A stretch of 13,908 bases of DNA from Bacteroidales bacterium (GTDB taxonomy: Bacteria > Bacteroidota > Bacteroidia > Bacteroidales > Tenuifilaceae): contig WBUV01000034.1 in assembly GCA_008933525.1 (NCBI GenBank), positions 1-13,908 on the forward strand, given 5' to 3'. This document shows positions 1-6,832 of the stretch, piece by piece (the stretch's first letter is position 1; each line of letters opens with the position of its first letter). Under the pieces are notes generated by a model. That model made no database searches, was not told where the DNA came from, and was given only the letters and a program-made list of their open reading frames with translations. Made by a program: the position numbers and the translations under genes.

Positions 1-309
1 GTTGTATATAGGTGTTGACTTGTCGCCGTCAAACTTCATTTGTATTAAAACCAAGAACGACCGGTTTATGTCGTTACGAACATTTTCGAACTCTTTTGCA
101 GTGATAAATTCAAAGGGGGTTATTTTCCAAGATCTTTCCACGGCATCTCGGATTTCAACGTTATAACCCGACATGGGATTGTCCTCCAAAACCACATAGG
201 TTTTGGTTCCGAGGAATGTCTTTACATCTTCTGGTCTAACCAGATTTCTTTGTGCAAAAGCGCTATAAGTTCCGCTAATAATCAGAAGTAGGGCGATTAC
301 TTTTTTCAT
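1..309 (-). CDS. Exported protein of unknown function (N-terminal part)
   Basis: The reading frame starts at ATG (309-307) and runs open off the left edge, giving 103 codons without a stop. The N-terminus MKKVIALLLIISGTYSAFA has two lysines, a hydrophobic core and an A-x-A-like end, so it reads as a Sec signal peptide cleaved about residue 19. The mature part begins QRNLVRPEDVKTF and continues with a mixed hydrophobic/charged segment (TYVVLEDNPMSGYN around residues 36-49) without a catalytic motif that I recognise. The protein is therefore probably periplasmic or surface-exposed. I do not recognise the family, and the C-terminus is outside the window. A TAAATTTG -7 element lies about 45 bases upstream on the same strand. 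Confidence 0.75.
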   Translation of the reverse strand, partial: MKKVIALLLIISGTYSAFAQRNLVRPEDVKTFLGTKTYVVLEDNPMSGYNVEIRDAVERSWKITPFEFITAKEFENVRNDINRSFLVLIQMKFDGDKSTPIYN

Positions 310-353
310 TGTTTTATTTTTTTGTTAGACGTTTTTTCGCATTACAATAATTA

Positions 354-361
354 CAAATTTA
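354..361 (-). promoter_or_regulatory. Candidate -7 element for the exported protein gene
   Basis: Read on the minus strand this is TAAATTTG, a full match to the Bacteroidota -7 consensus TAnnTTTG. It would place transcription start near 347 and give a leader of about 38 bases. I do not see a good TTTG -33 element at the expected spacing, so the call rests on the -7 box and its position. Confidence 0.45.
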
Positions 362-477
362 CATTTGTTTTGTTAAAAATGGAATCGAAAATAAATTGAA
401 TTCTACTCATTAAGTTTTGAGTTTCCATTTCAATAAATCATGTCGATATTTTGTTATAAATGTTGGATCGGACAGGT

Positions 478-506
478 AATGCTGTAAAGCATTTTTTATA
501 TCTTTG
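478..506 (+). promoter_or_regulatory. Hairpin abutting a -7 element upstream of the acyltransferase
   Basis: AATGCT and AGCATT (478-483 and 488-493) form a 6-bp stem with a GTAA loop, followed by TTTT. A TATCTTTG box at 499-506 fits the Bacteroidota -7 consensus TAnnTTTG and could start transcription near 513, giving a leader of about 93 bases. No TTTG lies at the usual -33 position. The hairpin plus T-run also looks like a weak terminator, but no plus-strand gene precedes it in the window. Confidence 0.4.
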
Positions 507-605
507 CTAGCATTGGTGGAATATCTATTTGTTTTAACGAATTGAAATTCTTGTGTATAGGTTCTTTTGTGTACCCTCGGATGGAGATTAAATTAAATTT
601 TTTGG

Positions 606-2438
606 ATGATGACAAAGGATAAAATTGTCGATGCAAAGGAGATTAAGAAGGCTGTTAATCTGGGGCCAATTATAGGCGATGGTTTTGCCCATTTGCTAAT
701 GTGGGTGCTTAGGTTCAATAAAATCAATGAGAAGTATTCAAAGATTTCAGATAAAAAGGGGTTAGACTTTTTAACCGCTGCGCTGGACTCAATTGAACTT
801 AAGTTCGATGTTAATCCAGAGGAATTGAAAAGGCTACCTAAATCTGGTCCGTTTATTACCGTGTCGAACCACCCGTTTGGTGGTGCCGATGGTATGATTT
901 TACTAAAGATTTTGCTAGAGCAAAAAAGGGAAGACACTAAACTTTTAGGGAATTTTCTCCTAAAAAGAATTCCTCCTGTTAGTGATTATGTGCTGGCTGT
1001 TGATCCATTTGAGGGTGGTGCAATGCGCAGTTCCAATGTTACGGGGCTTAAACAAGCATTTAATCATTTGAAGGATGGCGGAGCGTTAGGCTTATTCCCT
1101 GCCGGAGAGGTTTCTACCTATTACGATAATGTCGACGAATCCGGTGTGGTTGATAAGCATTGGCAACCATCTATGATTAAGTTCATAAAAAAAGCCGAAG
1201 TGCCAGTTGTTCCAATATATTTTCAGGGAGAGAATAGTAGATTATTCCATCTTTTAGGATTGATTCATCCTTTGCTTCGTACTGTTAAAATTCCTTCCGA
1301 ATTACTTAATAAACGTAATCAAACAATTCGTGTTCGGATTGGTTATCCTATTAGTGTAGAGGAACAAAAATCGTACTGCGATATTGAGCGATACGGCCGT
1401 TTCCTTAGGCTTAAAACATATGCTCTTGGTTCATCCATTGAAGTGGATAAGTTTTTCAACTATAAGCTCAAATCGGAGCCAGAGCCCGAGCAGGTTATTC
1501 CTCCAGTGGCGCCAAACTTAGTGGAGGAGGAAGTGAGTGTTTTAATGGAGAAATACTTGCTGTTTAAGAGCAAGAATTATGCTGTTATCTGCTCTCCATC
1601 TTCCGAAATGCCAAACCTAATGACCGAGATTGGTCGATTGCGCGAGATCACTTTCCGTGATGTAGGCGAGGGAACCAATCGTAAAATAGATTTGGATGAG
1701 TTTGACCTTTACTATTGGCAACTCTTTATTTGGGACGAGGACGAGAAACGAATTGTAGGTGCATACCGTGCTGGAAAAGGGAAAGAGATAATTGATAGGT
1801 ATGGAATAGAAGGATTCTACATTCAAACCCTTTTCAAGATTGATAAGAATTTTGCACCAGTTCTAGAGCAATGTATCGAGTTAGGCCGGTCCTTTATAGT
1901 TCCGGATTACCAGCGAAAGCCTCTTCCGCTATTCTTGCTTTGGAAAGGAATTCTATATTTCTTGATTAAAAACCCAGAGTACAGGTATTTGATTGGACCA
2001 GTGAGTATTTCGAACCGTTTCTCCGATTACTCGAAGGGTGTGATAATCAGTTTTATGAAATCCAACTACTACGATCACGATTTCGCCCGATATATCAGTT
2101 CAAGGAATCGATTCAGGATACCTTTAAAGGAGGAAGAGTTCAATATCATTTTCGATAACTCCGACGATTTGGCAAAACTAGATAAGTTTATTCAGGAAGT
2201 TGAGCCTTACGATTACCGTATGCCTGTGCTGCTGAAGAAGTATGTGAAATTGAACGGGAAAATTATTGGCTTCAATGTCGACCCCAAATTCAATAATGCT
2301 TTGGATGGTTTACTTATTCTCGATTTATTCCAAGTACCTTACGAAACCATAACGTCATTATCAAAGGAAATTAATGATAAATCAATCCTCGAACGGTTTA
2401 ATATAACCGATTATACGTTTGAGGACCAAGAGGGATAG
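606..2438 (+). CDS. Fused O-acyltransferase / N-acyltransferase for amino-acid lipids (OlsF/GlsF-like)
   Basis: This 610-residue protein joins two acyltransferase domains. Residues about 75-250 form a PlsC/LPLAT-type O-acyltransferase: the acyltransferase motif appears as NHPFGGADG with H89 and D95, the second motif as FPAGEVS (164-170), and a third as VPVVPIYFQG (199-208). Residues about 310-550 resemble the OlsB/GNAT-type N-acyltransferase (acceptor region ELGRSFIVPDYQRKPLP at 425-441, then GPVSISNRFS). An acidic and proline-rich linker (about 288-308) joins them. The same order is known for OlsF of Serratia and Flavobacterium, which makes ornithine lipids in two steps. Bacteroides uses separate proteins for glycine lipids. 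The substrate here (ornithine, glycine or another amino acid) cannot be read from sequence. The protein is probably cytoplasmic and peripheral to the inner membrane. The gene stands alone, with an intrinsic terminator just downstream. ATG 606 and ATG 609 are both possible starts. Confidence 0.85.
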   Translation: MMTKDKIVDAKEIKKAVNLGPIIGDGFAHLLMWVLRFNKINEKYSKISDKKGLDFLTAALDSIELKFDVNPEELKRLPKSGPFITVSNHPFGGADGMILLKILLEQKREDTKLLGNFLLKRIPPVSDYVLAVDPFEGGAMRSSNVTGLKQAFNHLKDGGALGLFPAGEVSTYYDNVDESGVVDKHWQPSMIKFIKKAEVPVVPIYFQGENSRLFHLLGLIHPLLRTVKIPSELLNKRNQTIRVRIGYPISVEEQKSYCDIERYGRFLRLKTYALGSSIEVDKFFNYKLKSEPEPEQVIPPVAPNLVEEEVSVLMEKYLLFKSKNYAVICSPSSEMPNLMTEIGRLREITFRDVGEGTNRKIDLDEFDLYYWQLFIWDEDEKRIVGAYRAGKGKEIIDRYGIEGFYIQTLFKIDKNFAPVLEQCIELGRSFIVPDYQRKPLPLFLLWKGILYFLIKNPEYRYLIGPVSISNRFSDYSKGVIISFMKSNYYDHDFARYISSRNRFRIPLKEEEFNIIFDNSDDLAKLDKFIQEVEPYDYRMPVLLKKYVKLNGKIIGFNVDPKFNNALDGLLILDLFQVPYETITSLSKEINDKSILERFNITDYTFEDQEG

Positions 2439-2445
2439 CATAATT

Positions 2446-2471
2446 AGGCCAGAGTTAATCTGGCCTTTTTT
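2446..2471 (+). terminator. Intrinsic terminator after the acyltransferase gene
   Basis: AGGCCAGA (2446-2453) and TCTGGCCT (2459-2466) form a perfect 8-bp GC-rich stem around a 5-base loop, followed immediately by five further T residues. It starts 8 bases after the acyltransferase stop codon. This separates that gene from the dipeptidase gene downstream. Confidence 0.9.
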
Positions 2472-2501
2472 ACATTAAACTTTTCTTCATTAGTTGCATC
2501 T

Positions 2502-2509
2502 TATTTTTG
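2502..2509 (+). promoter_or_regulatory. Candidate -7 element for the dipeptidase gene
   Basis: TATTTTTG matches TAnnTTTG and lies between the upstream terminator and the dipeptidase start. Initiation near 2516 would leave a short leader of about 15 bases. The -33 region is only T-rich, without a clear TTTG. The terminator upstream means that a promoter must lie in this short gap. Confidence 0.45.
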
Positions 2510-2530
2510 AACCTGAAATAGTAAGATATT

Positions 2531-3760
2531 ATGAATAGATTTTTCCCTTTTATAGCAATTTCATTGCTAGTTATTGCCTGTGGTAATTCTAAGAATACCG
2601 ATGAGACTCTTTTGAACCGTGCCTTAAAGTTGCACGCCGAAATGGTTACTATTGATACACATACCGATACACCGTTAAACTTTCTTCGTACTGGTTTCGA
2701 TTTTAGTGGCGAGAGTAATACCGCACGTGGAAGTAGAGTAGATTTGAAAAAGATGGAGGAGGGCAAACTCGATGCTGCATTTTTTGCAGTATTCCTTGGT
2801 CAGCGTGAGTGCACTCCCGAAAAATATGCCGAGGTAAACAAAAAGGCTCATGAAATTTTTGATGCCATAAACAAGGTTATTGTTCAGTACCCTAAAAGGG
2901 CTGCAATTGCCACTATGCCGAATGATGTTTACAGTTTGAAAAAAGAAGGCAAACGAGCAATTTACATCGGACTCGAGAATGGTTATCCAATAGGTGAGGA
3001 TATCAATCAGCTTAAAGTTTTTTATGATCTAGGTGCCCGTTATGTTACGCTTTGTCATACCCGAAACAATCAAATTTGCGATTCATCTACCGATCCCAAT
3101 GGCCCACAGCATAATGGACTGAGTGAGTTTGGCAAACAAGTGGTGGCTGAAATGAATAAAATGGGGATGATGATTGACGTTTCGCATATTTCCGATAAAT
3201 CGTTTTACGATGTACTTGCGTTATCCAAAGTTCCTGTTTTTGCATCGCATAGCTGTGCTAGGGCTGTTTGCGACAATCCTCGAAATTTAGATGATGATAT
3301 GTTAAGGGCAATTGCAAAGAATGGTGGGGTTGTTCAGATGTGTATTTTGAGCGATTACGTTAAGAAAACTCCAGAGAGTCCGGAGCGCGATAGCGCTTAC
3401 AGGGCTTTGCGCAAAAAGTATAATAACTTCCGCGATTTAACTCCAGAACAGGACAAGCAGGCAACCGCCGAATGGTACGAGTTGGAGGAAAAGTACTCTG
3501 TAAATCGTGCCACTGTTTCCGATGTTGTGGATCATATCGATCATATGGTTAAGATTATGGGTGTCGATTATGTTGGTATAGGAACCGATTTTGATGGTGG
3601 CGGAGGTGTTGAAGGGTGTAAGGATGCATCGCAAATGTATAACATCACCATTGAATTGATGAAACGCGGTTACTCCGATAGTGATATCAAAAAGATTTGG
3701 GGTGAGAATTTCCTTCGTGTATTTAACGCTGCAATAAACCACGCTCAGAAAAAAGTGTAA
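2531..3760 (+). CDS. Membrane dipeptidase, peptidase family M19, lipoprotein
   Basis: This 409-residue zinc dipeptidase would hydrolyse dipeptides in the periplasm or at the outer membrane. The N-terminus is a lipoprotein signal: a hydrophobic stretch ending in LVIAC, with the lipidated cysteine at residue 17. The M19 metal ligands can be placed by comparison with human renal dipeptidase: H44 and D46 (IDTHTDTP), E149 (IGLENG), H219 (IDVSHISD) and H240 (FASHSCARA). The H44-D46-E149 spacing equals that of the human enzyme. The conserved GTDFDGGGG (351-359) supplies the catalytic-site aspartate. Length and motif order are those of a complete enzyme. The gene is monocistronic by context: a terminator precedes it and a strong promoter for engB follows. 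The natural substrate is unknown. Related enzymes process dietary or peptidoglycan-derived dipeptides. Confidence 0.92.
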   Translation: MNRFFPFIAISLLVIACGNSKNTDETLLNRALKLHAEMVTIDTHTDTPLNFLRTGFDFSGESNTARGSRVDLKKMEEGKLDAAFFAVFLGQRECTPEKYAEVNKKAHEIFDAINKVIVQYPKRAAIATMPNDVYSLKKEGKRAIYIGLENGYPIGEDINQLKVFYDLGARYVTLCHTRNNQICDSSTDPNGPQHNGLSEFGKQVVAEMNKMGMMIDVSHISDKSFYDVLALSKVPVFASHSCARAVCDNPRNLDDDMLRAIAKNGGVVQMCILSDYVKKTPESPERDSAYRALRKKYNNFRDLTPEQDKQATAEWYELEEKYSVNRATVSDVVDHIDHMVKIMGVDYVGIGTDFDGGGGVEGCKDASQMYNITIELMKRGYSDSDIKKIWGENFLRVFNAAINHAQKKV

Positions 3761-3845
3761 CCATTCCTTTGCTGAAACGTAAACTCTGGTCGATAAGTTG
3801 CTTTCTGCCCATATTGTTGGTAAAAAGGAACTTATTGACTAACGG

Positions 3846-3878
3846 TTTGCTTTTTTTTGTTTTTCGGGTGTATATTTG
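3846..3878 (+). promoter_or_regulatory. Bacteroidota-type promoter for engB
   Basis: TTTG (3846-3849), a 21-base spacer and TATATTTG (3871-3878) match the Bacteroidota primary-sigma pattern TTTG-N19-21-TAnnTTTG. The start of transcription would be near 3885, giving a leader of about 40 bases before the engB ATG. A run of eight T residues lies inside the spacer. The 164-base gap holding this promoter contains no gene. Confidence 0.7.
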
Positions 3879-3924
3879 AAGTCGAATTCTGGGACAAATA
3901 TTTTATTAATTTAAACCTTAAGCT

Positions 3925-4557
3925 ATGGTAATTCGTACTGCGAAATTCGTGGCTAGTTATCCGCGTGTTGAGAAAGCTCCAATTTCCAACAAGCCTGAGT
4001 ATGCCTTTATTGGTCGCTCAAATGTGGGTAAGTCTTCGCTTATCAATATGCTTACTTGTACTAAAGCTTTAGCAAAGGTTTCTCAAACACCAGGGAAAAC
4101 TCAATTAATTAACCACTTTCTTATTAACGAGGAGTGGAACTTAGTGGATTTGCCTGGTTATGGTTATGCCAAAGTTTCAAAAAGCGACCGCAAATCATTT
4201 TCCGATATTATTACCAATTTTATACTTAAGCGCGAGAACCTTTACCTTTTATTTGTGCTTATTGATTCTCGTCTTGAACCCCAGCCAATTGATGTTGATT
4301 TTGTGAATTGGTTAGGAGCGAATCAAATTCCATTCGCATTGGTGTTTACAAAAACCGATAAGGTCTCAAGTGGAACCTTGCAGGCCAATATGGATGCTTT
4401 TGCTGCCGAGATGTTAAAAACATGGGAGGAGTTGCCTCAAATGTTTACGAGTTCTGCTGTTACAAGAACAGGTCGCGAGGAAATTTTAAGGTATATTGAA
4501 GAAATAAACAAAAATACTAAAATAAACCAGTTGGAAAGTGCTGAGAAGATTTGGTAA
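3925..4557 (+). CDS. engB: Ribosome biogenesis GTPase EngB (YsxC/YihA)
   Basis: This 210-residue protein is an essential-type GTPase that acts in late assembly of the 50S subunit in the cytoplasm. All G motifs of the family are visible: G1 GRSNVGKSS (30-38), G2 around TPGKTQ (55-60), G3 DLPGYGYAKV (75-84), G4 TKTD (142-145) and G5 SSA (176-178). The length is normal for EngB and the ATG start gives the expected short N-terminal extension before G1. It is followed after 42 bases by prs, with a possible separate -7 element between them, so co-transcription is possible but not certain. Confidence 0.96.
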   Translation: MVIRTAKFVASYPRVEKAPISNKPEYAFIGRSNVGKSSLINMLTCTKALAKVSQTPGKTQLINHFLINEEWNLVDLPGYGYAKVSKSDRKSFSDIITNFILKRENLYLLFVLIDSRLEPQPIDVDFVNWLGANQIPFALVFTKTDKVSSGTLQANMDAFAAEMLKTWEELPQMFTSSAVTRTGREEILRYIEEINKNTKINQLESAEKIW

Positions 4558-4563
4558 TTTTTG

Positions 4564-4571
4564 TAAATTTG
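4564..4571 (+). promoter_or_regulatory. Candidate -7 element for prs
   Basis: TAAATTTG fits TAnnTTTG and sits in the 42-base gap between engB and prs, giving a leader of about 22 bases. There is no clear TTTG at -33, so prs may instead, or also, be read from the engB promoter. Confidence 0.4.
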
Positions 4572-4599
4572 CGGGCATTAACAGGAAAAATATCCCAAA

Positions 4600-5544
4600 A
4601 TGCACAGCAAACACCAAATAAAGTTCTTCACTGGTCGGAGTTCTCGCTATCTTTCCGAGAAAATTGCTCAGAGTTTCGGAATTCCACTAGGAAAATCGAA
4701 TATTACAGTATTCAGCGATGGTGAATTTCAACCATCCTATGATGAATCGGTGCGTGGTTGCACCGTTTTTATTATACAGTCAACATTTCCTCCTGTAGAC
4801 AATCTTTTTGAGCTTCTTTTGATGGTTGATGCTGCACATAGAGCATCGGCATACAAAGTTGTGGCTGTGATGCCTTACTTTGGATGGGCACGTCAGGATA
4901 GGAAAGATAAGCCACGCGTGGCTATTGGTGCAAAAATGGTTGCCAATATGTTGCGTGCTGCTGGTGTAGATAGAGTAATGACTATGGATTTGCACGCCGA
5001 CCAAATTCAGGGATTTTTCGATGTTCCTGTTGACCATTTGTACGCATCATCAATTTTTGTCCCTTATATCAAAAGTCTTAATTTAGATCCTATTGCCATT
5101 GCTGCTCCCGATATGGGCGGTGCAAAACGTGCAAACGCATATTCTCGTTTTTTGAACTCATCGTTGGTGGTTTGTCATAAAAGTCGCGAAAAAGCAAATC
5201 AAGTAGGCGAGATGACGGTTATTGGAGAGGTTGAGGGCAAACATATTGTTATCCTTGATGATATGGTCGATACCGCTGGTACTCTTACAATGGCTGCCGA
5301 TTTAATGATGGAAAAGGGCGCTGCCTCAGTACGTGCTTTTGCTACACATGGTGTGCTATCTGGTTCAGCTTACGAAAGAATTCGCGATTCAAAAATTACC
5401 GAATTGGTCGTAACTGATACAATTCCTTTAAGAACCGATAAGGATACCTCTAAAATTAAGGTGTTGTCCGTTGCCGACTTGTTTGCTGATGTTATCAATA
5501 AAGTTTATAATTATCAGTCAATCAGCGATAAATTTATTATATAA
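4600..5544 (+). CDS. prs: Ribose-phosphate pyrophosphokinase (PRPP synthetase)
   Basis: This 314-residue cytoplasmic enzyme makes 5-phosphoribosyl 1-diphosphate from ribose 5-phosphate and ATP, feeding purine, pyrimidine, histidine, tryptophan and NAD synthesis. Visible signatures are FSDGEFQPSYDESVRG (38-53), the ATP-site segment RQDRK (98-102), the metal-binding DLHADQIQGFF (130-140), the catalytic flexible loop KSREK with K194 and R196, and the PRPP-binding loop VILDDMVDTAGTL (217-229). The length is that of a class I bacterial Prs. It lies directly before rplY-pth, like the prs-ctc-pth order in Firmicutes. A dedicated rplY promoter begins six bases after its stop codon. Confidence 0.97.
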   Translation: MHSKHQIKFFTGRSSRYLSEKIAQSFGIPLGKSNITVFSDGEFQPSYDESVRGCTVFIIQSTFPPVDNLFELLLMVDAAHRASAYKVVAVMPYFGWARQDRKDKPRVAIGAKMVANMLRAAGVDRVMTMDLHADQIQGFFDVPVDHLYASSIFVPYIKSLNLDPIAIAAPDMGGAKRANAYSRFLNSSLVVCHKSREKANQVGEMTVIGEVEGKHIVILDDMVDTAGTLTMAADLMMEKGAASVRAFATHGVLSGSAYERIRDSKITELVVTDTIPLRTDKDTSKIKVLSVADLFADVINKVYNYQSISDKFII

Positions 5545-5549
5545 TCGTT

Positions 5550-5580
5550 TTTGTTTCTTAAAATCACTTTGCTATCTTTG
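5550..5580 (+). promoter_or_regulatory. Strong Bacteroidota-type promoter for rplY-pth-hslR
   Basis: TTTG (5550-5553), a 19-base spacer and TATCTTTG (5573-5580) match the Bacteroidota promoter consensus in both boxes and at the optimal spacing. Transcription would start near 5587, giving a leader of about 93 bases that contains the structured element described next. It begins immediately after the prs stop codon, so the ribosomal-protein cluster can be expressed independently of prs. Confidence 0.8.
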
Positions 5581-5593
5581 CAACCCAAAATTT

Positions 5594-5653
5594 CCCTCAA
5601 AATGGTACGATGGGGGGCTACAGAAAAATGAGGGGTAGCCCTGAGTAATACCG
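5594..5653 (+). promoter_or_regulatory. Structured rplY leader with a 5S rRNA loop E-like motif (candidate L25 autoregulatory element)
   Basis: The leader folds into one long hairpin. The lower stem pairs UGGUA (5603-5607) with UACCG (5649-5653), counting one U-G pair. The upper stem pairs GGGCUAC (5615-5621) with GUAGCCC (5635-5641). A symmetric 7-by-7 internal loop lies between them: CGAUGGG (5608-5614) opposite UGAGUAA (5642-5648). Aligned with loop E of E. coli 5S rRNA (G72-G76 and G100-A104), five consecutive pairs have identical bases on both strands: GAUGG opposite GAGUA. Loop E is the binding site of ribosomal protein L25, the product of the gene 27 bases downstream. The pairing is visible in the sequence. 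Autogenous regulation is inference. Autogenous control of rplY is known in E. coli, but through different leader features. Confidence 0.7.
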
Positions 5654-5679
5654 GTGTAATAACATAAAATAACAAAACA

Positions 5680-6255
5680 ATGAAAACAATTGAATTAAGT
5701 GCTGCAGTTCGTACAGAAACTGGAAAAACTTTTGCAAAAAACATGCGTAAATCGGCTTTGATTCCTGCAAACATTTATGGTGGCGATCAAAACCTAATGA
5801 TTTCTGTTGATGAGAAAGAGTTAATGAAGGCGATTTACACTCCTCATGTTTACATTGTTAACCTTTCTGTTGAAGGTAAGGTTTACAGCACAATTATTAA
5901 GGAAACTCAGTTTCATCCAGTTTCCGACAAGGTACTTCATATTGATTTTCTTCAAGTATCTGATAAAAAGAAAATAACTATAGCACTTCCTGTGGTTCTT
6001 GAAGGACAAGCTGAAGGTGCTAAGCAAGGTGGAAAACTTGCTCAAGTTGTTCGCAAGTTACGTGTTAACGGATTGGCAAAAGATCTTCCTGAAAGCATCA
6101 ATATTGATATTACTAACTTAGGTTTAGGCAAGAGTATCATGGTTGGTGATTTAGAATTCAAGAAATTTACTATTGCTGAGCCAAAGAGTGTTGTGATCGC
6201 AACTGTAAAAACAACTCGCGCAGCTAAGGATGCCGCTGTTGAGACTAAGAAATAA
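5680..6255 (+). CDS. rplY: 50S ribosomal protein L25 / general stress protein CTC
   Basis: This 191-residue protein is the long (CTC/TL5) form of L25, which binds loop E of 5S rRNA in the central protuberance of the 50S subunit. The N-terminal RNA-binding domain (about 1-93) has the family hallmarks RTETGK (11-16), ALIPANIYGG (26-35) and KETQFHPVSDKVLHIDF (74-90). The C-terminal TL5-type beta domain follows (about 97-178), with a short alanine/lysine-rich tail. The start ATG follows an A-rich, unstructured stretch without a Shine-Dalgarno sequence, as is common in this phylum. A strong promoter and a structured leader with a loop E-like motif precede it, suggesting feedback control. pth follows after 12 bases. 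Confidence 0.96.
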   Translation: MKTIELSAAVRTETGKTFAKNMRKSALIPANIYGGDQNLMISVDEKELMKAIYTPHVYIVNLSVEGKVYSTIIKETQFHPVSDKVLHIDFLQVSDKKKITIALPVVLEGQAEGAKQGGKLAQVVRKLRVNGLAKDLPESINIDITNLGLGKSIMVGDLEFKKFTIAEPKSVVIATVKTTRAAKDAAVETKK

Positions 6256-6267
6256 TTTATTTAAAGT

Positions 6268-6831
6268 TTGAAATATCTAATTGTAGGATTGGGGAATATT
6301 GGTGCTGAGTATTCCAATACCCGTCACAACATAGGATTTAAGGTATTGGACGCACTGGCAAAGGCGTCCAATATTTCTTTTGTAGATTCCCGTTATGGTG
6401 CAGTTGCTGAACTGAAACATAAGGGACGTATCTACGTTTTGCTAAAACCATCAACCTATATGAACCTTAGCGGAAAGGCGGTTAATTACTGGATGCAAAA
6501 GGAAAATATACCACTTGAGAATGTTTTTGTTATTGTTGATGATTTAGCCTTGCCCATAGGGGCAATTCGCATTCGCCAAAGCGGTAGCGATGGTGGTCAT
6601 AATGGGCTGAAGAGTATCAACGAAGTGCTTGGTACGAATGCCTACGCGAGGTTGAGGTTTGGGATTGGAAGTGTATTTTCTAAAGGTCGCCAGGTTGACT
6701 ATGTGCTAGGTGAATGGACCGAAGAGGAGGAGAAAATTCTTCCTGAAAGAATTGTGAAAGCTGGCGAGGCTATAGTCAGTTTTGGTACAATCGGCGTTGA
6801 ACGTACAATGAACTTTTTTAATAGTAAGTAG
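6268..6831 (+). CDS. pth: Peptidyl-tRNA hydrolase
   Basis: This 187-residue cytoplasmic enzyme releases peptides from peptidyl-tRNA that drops off ribosomes. Catalytic and substrate residues match E. coli Pth: N10 (VGLGN), H20 (NTRHN), N66 ([10 protein letters not shown]) and D91 (VDDLALPIG). The GGHNGLKS loop (109-116) is also present. The start codon is TTG. It is chosen because the family begins exactly at [10 protein letters not shown] and no ATG or GTG lies at that point. The gene is 12 bases after rplY and one base before hslR, so the three are almost certainly one transcript. The TTG start may lower its translation relative to rplY. Confidence 0.96.
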   Translation: MKYLIVGLGNIGAEYSNTRHNIGFKVLDALAKASNISFVDSRYGAVAELKHKGRIYVLLKPSTYMNLSGKAVNYWMQKENIPLENVFVIVDDLALPIGAIRIRQSGSDGGHNGLKSINEVLGTNAYARLRFGIGSVFSKGRQVDYVLGEWTEEEEKILPERIVKAGEAIVSFGTIGVERTMNFFNSK

Positions 6832-6832
6832 A

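Larger units (their letters stand above)
310..605. other. Divergent intergenic region, AT-rich, no gene seen
   Basis: This spacer separates the minus-strand exported protein gene from the plus-strand acyltransferase gene. It holds a candidate promoter in each direction and a small hairpin (478-493). The longest plus-strand ATG frames in it are about 13-15 codons and have no supporting features. Confidence 0.6.

Noticed and set aside
440..487. Fifteen-codon plus-strand frame in the intergenic region (MSIFCYKCWIGQVML).
   Set aside because: It is short, has no recognisable initiation signal, and its end runs into the small hairpin. Nothing supports translation.
581..622. Thirteen-codon frame (MEIKLNFLDDDKG) overlapping the acyltransferase start, considered as a leader peptide.
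   Set aside because: It has no attenuator-like hairpin, no run of regulatory codons and an overlap with the real start. It is most likely chance in AT-rich DNA.
593..937. Minus-strand frame of 114 codons inside the start of the acyltransferase gene.
   Set aside because: It is the antisense shadow of a well-supported coding region, with a composition that mirrors it and no domain.
3787..3841. Imperfect inverted repeat between the dipeptidase and engB genes: GTCGATAAGTT (3789-3799) and AACTTATTGAC (3829-3839), with a loop of about 29 bases.
   Set aside because: The stem is AT-rich, the loop is long and the T-run starts about 10 bases later, where it overlaps the engB promoter. It is too weak to call a terminator or an operator.
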